Shown: piece after piece, positions 13,942 through 21,980 of the stretch
How positions within the stretch are numbered: the first letter of the stretch is position 1
Layout: every line of letters starts with the position of its first letter
Source: an uncultured Collinsella sp.
GTDB taxonomy: Bacteria > Actinomycetota > Coriobacteriia > Coriobacteriales > Coriobacteriaceae
Length of the DNA: 23,168 nucleotides
Reading direction: 5' to 3'
Assembly: GCA_900547805.1 (NCBI GenBank)
Contig: URIE01000015.1
Coordinates: 1-23,168 of the forward strand
Translations under genes and position numbers: made by a program
The notes under the pieces: model-generated
Told to the model about the DNA's origin: nothing
Databases searched by the model: none
Seen by the model: the letters and a program-made list of their open reading frames with translations, nothing else

Positions 13942-14059
13942 TTGTGATATATCAGTTGAAGGCCAACTTATTGCGGGGGTGTTTCTGCGCCGCGGGCTCA
14001 AGTGGGGTACGCTAAGGTGCGAAAAACGAGTGCGCACGAATCGCACGGAGGGAGCACCT

Positions 14060-14959
14060 ATGATTATTGAGAACCATGCGCTGTGGGGCGAGGAGCCGAC
14101 CGAGGATTATCCGGCGACGTTTACGTATCTGGGTGCCGAGCCGCTGCCCGACAAGCCCAATGGCCGCCGCCCCGCGGTGATCATCTGCGGCGGAGGCGGG
14201 TTTACGCATATCGCTCCGCACGAGCAGGACCCGGTGGCGTTTGCGTTTTTGGACCGCGGCTACCAGGCCTTTGTGCTCAACTATGTGACGAGCGCCACGG
14301 GCGACGTGAGCTTTCCGCACCCGCAGGCGGACCTCGCCAAGATGGTCGCTACCGTGCGCGCCAACGCCGACGAGTGGCATGTCGATCCCAAGCGCGTGTG
14401 CATCGTGGGTTTCTCGGCGGGCGGCATGATCTGCGCCTCGTTGGCAACGCAGTGGAAGACCGGACCTTTCGCGGGCCTTGCCGGGGCTCGTCCGGAGGAT
14501 ATTCGTCCCGACGCCGTGGTGCTGGGCTATCCGTTGCTCGACCTTGCCTATGTGCGCGATATGCAGACGCGTGACCCGCGCATCGACCTGCGCGTGCCCA
14601 AGACGGGTGGCAAGACAGGGCGCGATTTGCTCAACGACTATCTGTCGATGGTGACGGGCGGCGAGGCGACCGATGAGCACCTGGCCGACATTTGCCCTAC
14701 CACGCACGTTTCGCGCCAGATGCCCCCGACCTTTGTGTGGGGCGTTTCGGACGACAAGACGGCGCCGGTCGCGCAGGTCTACCCGTTTGCGCAGCGCATG
14801 GCCGAGGAGGGTGTTGCATGCGAGATGCACGTCTTTGACCAGGGTGGCCACGGCCTTTCGCTCGGCAACGCCAATACCGCGGTCGACAACGAGGACAAGC
14901 AGGTTTCCGTCCGTCCCTGGATCCGCCTGGCCTTCCGCTTCCTGGAACGCCATATGTAA
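14060..14959 (+). CDS. Alpha/beta hydrolase (esterase/lipase family)
   Basis: This 299-residue cytoplasmic hydrolase belongs to the alpha/beta fold with the style of small acetyl/feruloyl esterases. The oxyanion-hole region is IICGGGGFTHIAPHEQ (about 41-56). The nucleophile elbow is GFSAGG, with Ser119. A C-terminal Asp (WGVSDDKTAP) and His (DQGGHGLSL) complete the likely triad. There is no signal peptide. GGAGGGAG precedes the ATG by about 6 nt; the frame extends far upstream through the divergent promoter region, which is not coding. The substrate is unknown; deacetylation of imported sugars or xenobiotics would fit the family but is inference. Confidence 0.92.
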   Translation: MIIENHALWGEEPTEDYPATFTYLGAEPLPDKPNGRRPAVIICGGGGFTHIAPHEQDPVAFAFLDRGYQAFVLNYVTSATGDVSFPHPQADLAKMVATVRANADEWHVDPKRVCIVGFSAGGMICASLATQWKTGPFAGLAGARPEDIRPDAVVLGYPLLDLAYVRDMQTRDPRIDLRVPKTGGKTGRDLLNDYLSMVTGGEATDEHLADICPTTHVSRQMPPTFVWGVSDDKTAPVAQVYPFAQRMAEEGVACEMHVFDQGGHGLSLGNANTAVDNEDKQVSVRPWIRLAFRFLERHM

Positions 14960-15006
14960 AAGTAGACTACTTGCCCGTTTCAAAAAGTCTGCTTAGAGGA
15001 GGAGCC

Positions 15007-15327
15007 ATGCTTGAGGGTACGTATGTGGTTTTGGCCCAGACGCCGGTGGGGAGCAAGCGCGGCGAGGTGACGTTTTCACATGGGGTGAACGGCGCGCTCA
15101 GGGCAGTACTAAACGTCAGGGGTCTCAATATCGCTCTCTCGGGTGCCCGCGCTGAGTGCGATTTCTTTGAGCTCTCGGGTACTATCTCCCACGTCTTGAT
15201 GGGCAAGGCGCCCTTTACATGCACGGGGTCGGTTGAGGGTGATCGACTCACTGCTACCGCGCGGTCGGGTTCCATTTCGATCTCGCTGAGCGGTATGCGC
15301 AAAGAGCTTTCGGGGCGCACCGCATAA
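15007..15327 (+). CDS. Small conserved-looking protein of unknown function
   Basis: This 106-residue protein starts MLEGTYVVLAQTPVGSKRGEVTFSH at an ATG with AGGAGGAG 4 nt upstream, a very strong site, so I believe it is real. It is rich in beta-forming residues with regularly spaced Thr/Ser/Gly (SGTISHVLMGKAPFTCTGSVEGDRL, then SGSISISLSG). That suggests a small beta-barrel or lipocalin-like fold. No motif, signal peptide or membrane segment is seen. It follows the hydrolase by 47 nt and may be cotranscribed. I do not recognise the family. Confidence 0.75.
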   Translation: MLEGTYVVLAQTPVGSKRGEVTFSHGVNGALRAVLNVRGLNIALSGARAECDFFELSGTISHVLMGKAPFTCTGSVEGDRLTATARSGSISISLSGMRKELSGRTA

Positions 15328-15352
15328 AGTTTGCGCAGGTAAACATCGGTAT

Positions 15353-15426
15353 TTGACTTTATATAATAGTTCAGAGCGCTATCATTTGTCGTTACGAGTT
15401 GGTTAGCCCCGGTAAACGGTTAACCG
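15353..15426 (+). promoter_or_regulatory. feoB promoter region with palindrome
   Basis: TTGACT (15353-15358) and TATAAT (15362-15367) are visible but too close to work together; each lacks a well-spaced partner. CGGTTAACCG (15417-15426) is a perfect 10-bp palindrome in the 5' leader, and GGTTA (15401-15405) with TAACC (15421-15425) gives a wider inverted repeat. It could bind a metal-responsive repressor (DtxR- or Fur-like), as expected for an iron importer, but it does not match a full DtxR box. Confidence 0.4.
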
Positions 15427-15448
15427 CGTCTAACGAAAGGATGAGCGC

Positions 15449-17809
15449 GTGAAGCTCGATACACTCGAGATTGGAAAGGACGCCGTTGTCGCATCGGTGG
15501 CATCGGACGATCAGGCACTCCGACAGCATATTTTGGACATGGGCCTAACGCCGGGCACCGAAGTCACCATGATGAAGTACGCTCCTATGGGCGACCCGCT
15601 CGAGATTCGCCTGCGTGGCTACGAGTTGACGCTGCGCAAGGACGATGCTGCTCGCATCGAGCTCGTGGGTGTTCACGACACAGACACGGGTCCGCGCACT
15701 AACGCCGCAATCGGCACGACGGAGCACCCGGCACTTGGCGAGGGGACGTATTCGCCCCGTGCGGCAAAAACGGCCGTGCCCGAGGGTGCGCCGCTGCATT
15801 TCGCCCTCGCCGGCAACCAAAACTGCGGTAAGACCACGCTGTTCAACCAGCTTACGGGCTCCAACCAACATGTCGGTAACTTTCCCGGCGTGACGGTCGA
15901 CCGCAAGGACGGCACCATCCGTAACCATCCCGAGGCAAGCGTTACCGACCTGCCCGGCATCTATTCGCTGTCTCCGTACACGGGCGAAGAGATCGTCAGT
16001 CGCCAATTTATCCTGGACGAAAACCCCGACGCCATCATCGACATCATCGACGCTACTAATATCGAACGCAACCTGTACCTGACGCTGCAGCTTATGGAGC
16101 TCGACCGCCCCATGGTCATCGCGCTCAACATGATGGACGAGGTGACCGCCAATGGTGGTGCCGTAGACGTCAACCTGCTCGAGAGCCTGCTGGGCGTGCC
16201 TGTTGTTCCCATTAGCGCTGCCCGCAACGAGGGTATCGGCGAGCTGGTGGATCATGCCTTGCACGTGGCACGGTTCCGCGAGCGCCCCGGTCGCCTGGAC
16301 TTCTGTGCGCCCGATGGCTCGGACGGCGGTGCACTGCATCGCTGCATCCACGGTATTGCCAACCTGATCGAGGACCATGCCGTGACGGCGCACATTCCGG
16401 TGCGTTTTGCGGCGACCAAGCTGGTTGAAGGCGACGAGCTGGTGACCGAGGCGCTTCACTTGGATCGCAATGAGCTCGACGCTATCGAGCACATCATTAC
16501 CCAGATGGAGGGCGAAGCCGGCACCGACCGTCTGTCCGCGCTGGCCGATATGCGCTTTAGCTTTATCGGCGACGTGTGCGGGCGTTGCGTCGTCAAGCCG
16601 CACGAGAGCCGCGAGCACGTGCGCTCCGTCAAGATTGACCGCATCCTGACAGGTCGTTACACAGCCATTCCGGCGTTTCTGGTGATCATGGGCCTCGTCT
16701 TTTGGCTGACGTTTGGCGTGATCGGCGCGGCGTTGCAGGGACTCATGGAGGACGGCATCGCTGCCATCATCGCCTCGGCCGATGCGGGCCTCAAGGCGTT
16801 CGGCACCAACGACGTAGTGCGCTCGCTGGCTGTCGACGGCGTGCTTACGGGTGTGGGCAGCGTGCTGACCTTCCTGCCGATTATCGTCGTGCTCTTTTTG
16901 TTCCTCTCCATTCTGGAAGACTCCGGATACATGGCGCGCGTGGCCTTTGTCATGGATAAGGTGTTGCGTCGCTTTGGCCTGTCGGGCCGCAGCTTTGTGC
17001 CCATGCTCGTCGGTTTTGGCTGCACCGTGCCGGCTATCATGTCGACCCGTACGCTCCCATCCGAGCACGACCGCAAGATGACGGTCATGCTCACGCCGTT
17101 TATGAGCTGCTCAGCCAAGTTGCCGGTTTACGGCTTGCTGTGCGGGGCGTTTTTCCCGCAGGCGACGGTTCCCGCCATGGTCTCGCTCTATCTGATCGGT
17201 ATCGTGGTCGGCTGTATCGCGGCTTTGGTGCTCAACCGCACGGCATTTAAGGGCGACCCGGTGCCGTTTATCATGGAGCTTCCCAATTACCGCCTGCCGA
17301 GCGTCAAGACGACGGTGATGCTGGCATGGGATAAGGCCAAGGACTTCATCACCAAGGCCTTTACCATTATCTTTGCCGCTACGGTGGTCATCTGGTTCCT
17401 GCAGACGTTCGATATCCGCTTTAATGTGGTCGCCGACCAGTCGCAAAGCCTGCTTGCGGGCCTCGGCAGCATCATCGCGCCGGTGCTGGCGCCGCTCGGC
17501 TTTGGCGACTGGCGCGCCTCGACGGCGCTCGTCACCGGACTTATCGCCAAGGAGAGTGTCATCTCGACACTCACGGTGCTTTTGGGTGCAACCTCGCCCG
17601 CGGCATTGTCAACCATGTTTTCGCCGTTTACCGCCTACGTGTTCTTGGTCTTTACGCTGCTGTACCCGCCTTGCGTGGCGTCCATCGGCGCCGTCAAGAG
17701 CGAGTTGGGCGCGCGCTATGCCGTGGCTGTATTCGCGTTTCAGGTGACGGTCGCCTGGATCGTGGCGTTTGTCGTGCATTCGGCGGGCATATTGCTGGGG
17801 TTGGCTTAG
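15449..17809 (+). CDS. feoB: Ferrous iron transporter FeoB with fused N-terminal FeoA domain
   Basis: This 786-residue membrane GTPase imports Fe(II). Residues 1-75 form a FeoA (SH3-like) domain (LDTLEIGKDAVVASV, HILDMGLTPGTEVTMM, DPLEIRLRGYELTLR). The G domain follows with G1 GNQNCGKTT (122-130), G3 DLPG (167-170) and G4 NMMD. After it come the FeoB core helices, with two Gate motifs (FLPIIVVLFLFLSILEDSGYMAR and GFGCTVPAIMSTRTL) and the C-terminal segment ending VHSAGILLGLA. G1 reads QNC where many FeoBs have PNS. The start is GTG with GAAAGGA upstream; no in-frame ATG competes. Fusion makes a separate feoA unnecessary. It is probably expressed under iron limitation or low oxygen. Confidence 0.97.
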   Translation: MKLDTLEIGKDAVVASVASDDQALRQHILDMGLTPGTEVTMMKYAPMGDPLEIRLRGYELTLRKDDAARIELVGVHDTDTGPRTNAAIGTTEHPALGEGTYSPRAAKTAVPEGAPLHFALAGNQNCGKTTLFNQLTGSNQHVGNFPGVTVDRKDGTIRNHPEASVTDLPGIYSLSPYTGEEIVSRQFILDENPDAIIDIIDATNIERNLYLTLQLMELDRPMVIALNMMDEVTANGGAVDVNLLESLLGVPVVPISAARNEGIGELVDHALHVARFRERPGRLDFCAPDGSDGGALHRCIHGIANLIEDHAVTAHIPVRFAATKLVEGDELVTEALHLDRNELDAIEHIITQMEGEAGTDRLSALADMRFSFIGDVCGRCVVKPHESREHVRSVKIDRILTGRYTAIPAFLVIMGLVFWLTFGVIGAALQGLMEDGIAAIIASADAGLKAFGTNDVVRSLAVDGVLTGVGSVLTFLPIIVVLFLFLSILEDSGYMARVAFVMDKVLRRFGLSGRSFVPMLVGFGCTVPAIMSTRTLPSEHDRKMTVMLTPFMSCSAKLPVYGLLCGAFFPQATVPAMVSLYLIGIVVGCIAALVLNRTAFKGDPVPFIMELPNYRLPSVKTTVMLAWDKAKDFITKAFTIIFAATVVIWFLQTFDIRFNVVADQSQSLLAGLGSIIAPVLAPLGFGDWRASTALVTGLIAKESVISTLTVLLGATSPAALSTMFSPFTAYVFLVFTLLYPPCVASIGAVKSELGARYAVAVFAFQVTVAWIVAFVVHSAGILLGLA

Positions 17810-17850
17810 CTATTTATTGACGGCGCAACCTCTGTGTATCGAATTGTTTT

Positions 17851-17884
17851 CGGCCCCGCATCTGTACTGACGGATGCGGGGCCG
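17851..17884 (+). terminator. Hairpin after feoB overlapping the next promoter
   Basis: CGGCCCCGCATC (17851-17862) pairs perfectly with GATGCGGGGCCG (17873-17884). The tail is TTGCTATATAAT, with few T, so termination may be weak on the plus strand. It lies 41 nt after the feoB stop. Confidence 0.65.
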
Positions 17885-17896
17885 TTGCTATATAAT
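17867..17896 (+). promoter_or_regulatory. Promoter of the MFS gene
   Basis: CTGACG (17867-17872) and TATAAT (17891-17896) are 18 nt apart, with a perfect -10 box 33 nt before the ATG. The -35 box and spacer lie within the loop and right arm of the feoB terminator hairpin. Confidence 0.6.
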
Positions 17897-17929
17897 CGCC
17901 TCCGCTCAAAACGATTGGAGACGTTATAT

Positions 17930-19126
17930 ATGACTCAGACAAGGCAAGACGGCATCACGCTCAAGCAGTGGCTCCCACTCGTCGGGCTCACCTGCTGTGC
18001 GTTCGTGTTCAACACGTCGGAGTTTATGCCCATTGGCCTTTTGACTGATATCGCCGCGTCGTTCTCGCTCACCGAGGCCCAGGCGGGCATCATGATTTCG
18101 GTCTATGCCTGGGGCGTCATGCTGCTGTCGCTGCCGCTCATGGTGTTCGCCTCGCGCTTTGAGTTCAAGCGGATGCTGCTGGGCGTGCTCGCCGTGTTCT
18201 CGCTCGGGCAGTTTCTGTCGGCCGTGGCGCCGACCTATCCTATTTTGGTCTGCGCGCGCCTGGTGGTCGCCTGCTCGCACGCCGTGTTCTGGTCGGTCGC
18301 TTCGATCATAGCCTCGCGCCTGGTCGATACGCGTCATGGGGCGCTCGCCATCAGCATGATCGCCACGGGCTCGTCCATCGCGCAGATCTTCGGCCTGCCC
18401 CTCGGTCGCGCCATCGGCCTGGCCGTGGGCTGGCGTATGACGTTTGCCGTGGTCGGAGCTTTTTCTGCCGTCGCGGTGGTGTACCAGGCAGCGGTGTTCC
18501 CGGTCATGCCGGCGGGCGAGCGCTTTACCGTCAAACAGCTGCCCGAGCTGCTCAAGAACCCGTTCCTCATCGCGCTCTACGTGGTCACGGTCTTTATGGC
18601 GACCGGCTACTACGCGGGTTACAGCTATATCGAGCCCTTCCTGGCGCAGGTCGCCCATGTCGACGCAAGCGCCATCACCATGACGCTGACGGCGTTTGGC
18701 TGCTCCGGTCTGCTCGGAAGCTGGCTGTTCGGCCGACTGTTCGATGGCCATCGCTTTCCGTTCTTGGCTATCACACTCTCCGGCGTGCCTGTGGCTCTGC
18801 TGCTCATGGGTCCGGTTGCACCGTCGCTCGTCGCCGTTCTCGCTGTTTGCGCGCTATGGGGCTGCTGCTCCACGGCCTTTAACGTGGCGTTTCAGGCCGA
18901 GCTCATCAAGTACACGCCGGCGGATTCGTCGGCCGTCGCCATGTCGATCTTCTCGGGCCTGTTTAACCTCGGCATCGGCACGGGCACCGCGATCGGCGGC
19001 GCCGTGGTTTCGGGTCCCGGTATCTCCTGGATTGGCTTCGCGGGCGGGGCGATTACCGTCGTGGGCGTCATCCTCGCCATTACGGTGCTGTTCCCGGCCA
19101 TACGCCGCGCAAAGCCCGTCGCCTAA
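17930..19126 (+). CDS. MFS efflux transporter, SotB/YdeA-like
   Basis: This 398-residue transporter of the major facilitator superfamily should have 12 transmembrane helices. NTSEFMPIGLLTDIAASFSLTEAQAGIMISVYAWGVMLLSLPLMVFASRFEFKRML at the N-terminus is characteristic of the DHA1 subgroup that includes SotB (sugar and IPTG efflux) and related drug exporters. The ATG at 17930 follows TTGGAG and matches the family start; the frame continues 32 codons upstream through the hairpin and promoter, which I reject. It probably exports sugars or small drugs by proton antiport; substrate unproven. Confidence 0.92.
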   Translation: MTQTRQDGITLKQWLPLVGLTCCAFVFNTSEFMPIGLLTDIAASFSLTEAQAGIMISVYAWGVMLLSLPLMVFASRFEFKRMLLGVLAVFSLGQFLSAVAPTYPILVCARLVVACSHAVFWSVASIIASRLVDTRHGALAISMIATGSSIAQIFGLPLGRAIGLAVGWRMTFAVVGAFSAVAVVYQAAVFPVMPAGERFTVKQLPELLKNPFLIALYVVTVFMATGYYAGYSYIEPFLAQVAHVDASAITMTLTAFGCSGLLGSWLFGRLFDGHRFPFLAITLSGVPVALLLMGPVAPSLVAVLAVCALWGCCSTAFNVAFQAELIKYTPADSSAVAMSIFSGLFNLGIGTGTAIGGAVVSGPGISWIGFAGGAITVVGVILAITVLFPAIRRAKPVA

Positions 19127-19141
19127 TCACGTTCCCTCATC

Positions 19142-19208
19142 AGTTGCGGTGGAATAGAGACTGTTTGCCCGGTTTATTGGTCTCAACAGTCCCTATTTCA
19201 CCGCAACT
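19142..19208. repeat. Long near-perfect hairpin in the MFS/GH13 gap
   Basis: The left arm (19142-19165: AGTTGCGGTG, AATAG, GACTGTT) pairs with the right arm (19185-19208: AACAGTC, CTATT, CACCGCAACT). The 24 positions have one mismatch and one G-T wobble around a 19-nt loop. TATTTTGG follows. It can serve as a terminator for the MFS gene, but its length suggests a mobile or dispersed element. Confidence 0.85.
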
Positions 19209-19279
19209 TATTTTGGAGGAGGGGATGCACGGCAGGCATACAATGGATGGCGTTGTGTTGAGCTTACCGGGAGGCTGCT

Positions 19280-20656
19280 ATGTGGGCATACGAGACGACG
19301 TTCTATCAGATCTATCCGCTGGGCTTTTGTGGAGCTCCGCGCGAAAACGCCGCCCCCGTTGCCGAAGATGAACTCGCTCAGGCTGCCAACGCCGCGCCCA
19401 ACCCCGATGCGCCCATCATGAAGATCGCCCAATGGGCCGACTACCTGCAAGAGCTCGGCATCGGTGCTGTGCTCATTAACCCGCCGCTCGAATCCGACAG
19501 CCATGGCTACGACACGCGCAGCCTGCGCCATATCGACCGTCGCCTGGGTGGGGATACCGATTTTGCCGCCGTGTGCGAGACGCTGCACGCCCATGGCATC
19601 CGCGTGGTGCTCGATGCCGTCTTCAACCACGTCGGTCGCGGCTTTTGGGCCTTCCGCGATGTGCAGGAGCGCAAGTGGGACTCGCCCTACAAGGATTGGT
19701 TCCACATCAGCTTTGACGGCGACTCCTGCTATGGCGATGGTTTTTGGTACGAGGGCTGGGAAGGCCATTTTGAGCTCGTGAAGCTCAACCTGCAAAACCC
19801 CGCCGTGGTCGATTACCTGCTTGAGTCCGTGCGTCGCTGGGCCGAGGGCTTTGGCATCGACGGCCTGCGCTTGGACGTCGCCTATATGCTCGATCGCGTT
19901 TTTATGCGCCGCCTGCATACTTTTACCCGTGAGCTCAAGCCCGACTTTGTGCTGATTGGTGAGACGCTCCACGGCGACTACAACCAGATCGTCAATGACG
20001 AGATGCTTGACTCCTGCACCAACTACGAGTGCTACAAGGGCCTGTACTCCAGCTTTAACTCGGTCAACATGTTCGAGATCGCCCACTCGCTGCATCGCCA
20101 GTTTGGCGGTGACCCGTGGTGCATTTATCACGGCAAGCATCTGCTGTCGTTTGTCGACAACCACGATGTGCCACGCCTGGCGAGCATCCTTACCGACAAG
20201 TCCTGTCTGCGCCCCGCTTATGGCATGCTCTTTGGCATGCCGGGCATTCCGTGCGTCTACTATGGCAGCGAGTGGGGGATTCCTGGCGAAAAGGGCGGCC
20301 CCGATGGTGACTGGGCGCTGCGACCTGCGCTCGATGAGCCTGCGCCCAACGAGCTGACGGCCTTCATCAAGCAGCTCGCGCACCTGCGCTCGGCAGACGA
20401 CGCGGCGGCCCGTGCCCTCAACTATGGTGCCTATCGCAACGTGGTGATCCAGAACAAGCAGCTGCTGTTCGAGCGCGCCTGCGACGACGCGACGGTGCTC
20501 GTGGCGGTCAATGCCGTGAACGAGCCCTATGCCTTTGGAGCCGGTGAGCTCAACGGCTCTTTTGCCGACCTACTTGCCGACGGCGCGCCTACAGTCGAGC
20601 TAGCGGGTGCCCTTGAGCTTGCACCCTACGAGGTGCGCTATCTGCTGAGAGCCTAG
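19280..20656 (+). CDS. GH13 alpha-amylase-family glycosidase (cytoplasmic)
   Basis: This 458-residue (beta/alpha)8-barrel hydrolase is of the alpha-amylase family. The four conserved regions are visible: DAVFNH (Asp112), GLRLDVAY (Asp199, the expected nucleophile), ETLHG (Glu228, the acid/base) and FVDNHD (His295/Asp296). There is no signal peptide and no N-terminal starch-binding or cyclomaltodextrinase domain, so it probably acts on imported maltodextrins or short alpha-glucans. A GGGAGG site lies 5 nt before the ATG. The next gene starts 3 nt after its stop, suggesting cotranscription. Exact bond specificity cannot be told. Confidence 0.93.
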   Translation: MWAYETTFYQIYPLGFCGAPRENAAPVAEDELAQAANAAPNPDAPIMKIAQWADYLQELGIGAVLINPPLESDSHGYDTRSLRHIDRRLGGDTDFAAVCETLHAHGIRVVLDAVFNHVGRGFWAFRDVQERKWDSPYKDWFHISFDGDSCYGDGFWYEGWEGHFELVKLNLQNPAVVDYLLESVRRWAEGFGIDGLRLDVAYMLDRVFMRRLHTFTRELKPDFVLIGETLHGDYNQIVNDEMLDSCTNYECYKGLYSSFNSVNMFEIAHSLHRQFGGDPWCIYHGKHLLSFVDNHDVPRLASILTDKSCLRPAYGMLFGMPGIPCVYYGSEWGIPGEKGGPDGDWALRPALDEPAPNELTAFIKQLAHLRSADDAAARALNYGAYRNVVIQNKQLLFERACDDATVLVAVNAVNEPYAFGAGELNGSFADLLADGAPTVELAGALELAPYEVRYLLRA

Positions 20657-20659
20657 CCC

Positions 20660-21223
20660 ATGCCTGTGTCTGACAAGGGCTATCAACATATTGAGCATGG
20701 GTTTGAGCCCGTGTTCGACCAGCACTCGCGCGTTTTGGTGCTCGGATCGTTTCCCTCGGTGCTTTCGCGCGCCAACGCCTTTTATTACGGCAACCCTCAG
20801 AATCGCTTTTGGCGTGTGATGGCCGCGTGCCTCGGTGCGCCCGTGCCGCCCAACGAGGGAGACGCTTTGGCGAGCGGCGAGCCCGCGACGCTCGACGCCT
20901 CGGTTGCTGCCAAGCGGGCTATGCTGCTCAACGGCGGTGTGGCCCTGTGGGACGTGATCGAGAGCTGCGACATTAAGGGCTCGAGTGACGCTAGCATCAA
21001 AAACGTTGTGCCGGCACATATTGAACGCATTGTGGATGCCACGCCGATCGAGATCGTTGTTTGCAACGGCGGCACGGCCGGACGGCTCTACAAACGCTAT
21101 CTACAAGAGCGGACGGGGCTACCCGCCATCGTGCTGCCGTCGACGAGTCCTGCCAACGCGGCGTGGCGTTTGGAGCGGCTTGTCGAGCGTTGGAGTGAAG
21201 CCGTTGACTGGGCAGCTTATTAA
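20660..21223 (+). CDS. DNA-deoxyinosine glycosylase (uracil-DNA glycosylase superfamily, family 6 type)
   Basis: This 187-residue repair enzyme removes deaminated bases, chiefly hypoxanthine, from DNA to start base excision repair. LVLGSFPSVLSRANAFYYGNPQNRFWRVM (about 26-54) is the N-terminal active-site block and LPSTSPANA (about 160-168) the C-terminal one, as in this UDG-fold family. VVCNGGTAGRLY is the central strand with its loop. The ATG lies 3 nt beyond the stop of the glycosidase and has only a weak GAGAG, so translation probably depends on coupling. Function is unrelated to the upstream sugar enzyme. Confidence 0.9.
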   Translation: MPVSDKGYQHIEHGFEPVFDQHSRVLVLGSFPSVLSRANAFYYGNPQNRFWRVMAACLGAPVPPNEGDALASGEPATLDASVAAKRAMLLNGGVALWDVIESCDIKGSSDASIKNVVPAHIERIVDATPIEIVVCNGGTAGRLYKRYLQERTGLPAIVLPSTSPANAAWRLERLVERWSEAVDWAAY

Positions 21224-21224
21224 T

Positions 21225-21887
21225 TTAGATTATTGATTGAGTGCGGGCGCCGAGGTGTTTCAGAACGCCTCGCCAGATCGGCGCGGGCACGGCTGGCTCG
21301 GCGCAAACCATGCCGTCGGCGTCGACGTTGGCGGCATTGCCACCGCCAAGTCGCTGTGCATGCTTGACGGAGCAGCCCATGCGCACAGCGCCCACAAGCT
21401 TATCCATCGCTTCCGAAAACGGTCGCCGCAAGAGTCCCATGCGCGGGGAGCGACGAAGCGCCGCAATGCCGCTGCCGGCGCAGATGGCAACGCCGCCACA
21501 CCACAATTGGTCATGGCGCTCACATGCCTTGTGCAGGCGAACGGCGGCCCCACGCGCCTGCTCAGTGCCCTCTTGTGCGGCTCGAATCGCGGCATAGACG
21601 CGCGTTCCCGTACCGCCAAAGCGCTCAAGCGTCTGCTCGATAGCTGTCAACGTCTCATCGTCAGCCACATCTTCAATGGCTAGCACGATGCCATCGGCAA
21701 CGCTGCCGGCGTCATTTGCCTTCAAGTCGACTGGGAGGGGGAGTGTAGTGCCGGAAAGCTGTGCATAGGCGGCGATGGCATCCTGCAGGTCCCAAAGCAA
21801 AAACTCAAGATCGGCGCTATTGGGAATGCTGATATACGCAATGGTTTGCAGCGTTTTTGGTACATCGCCGCGCGCGGTCGTCTCCAT
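21225..21887 (-). CDS. Unknown protein, possibly flavodoxin/FMN-reductase-like
   Basis: This 220-residue protein has a strong AAGGAG 6 nt before its ATG, so it is likely real. The C-terminal half (QLWCGGVAICAGSGIAAL, MGLLRRPFSEAMDKLVGAVR) recalls flavodoxin-like or NAD(P)H-dependent FMN reductase proteins, in which a W-x-G-G-x-A strand precedes a glycine-rich loop; the N-terminal nucleotide motif is not convincing. No signal peptide or membrane segment is seen. Its stop lies 1 nt from the stop of the convergent glycosylase gene, and I see no terminator between them. I cannot name a function. Confidence 0.7.
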   Translation of the reverse strand: METTARGDVPKTLQTIAYISIPNSADLEFLLWDLQDAIAAYAQLSGTTLPLPVDLKANDAGSVADGIVLAIEDVADDETLTAIEQTLERFGGTGTRVYAAIRAAQEGTEQARGAAVRLHKACERHDQLWCGGVAICAGSGIAALRRSPRMGLLRRPFSEAMDKLVGAVRMGCSVKHAQRLGGGNAANVDADGMVCAEPAVPAPIWRGVLKHLGARTQSII

Positions 21888-21980
21888 GCCATCTCCTTTC
21901 CGGCTCGTTTCCGTTTAGGTTACACCGTCTGACGGCGCCTCGCCGCGCTATCCTAGTGCAACCCTTACGAAAGGAACGCC

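Noticed and set aside
15545..17068. 507-codon minus-strand frame opposite feoB
   Set aside because: His/Arg/Gln-rich shadow; feoB on the plus strand is unambiguous.
21900..21980. Promoter for the aminotransferase (CTGAC... with TATCCT)
   Set aside because: Spacing between the boxes is about 14 nt, too short for a convincing sigma-70 promoter.
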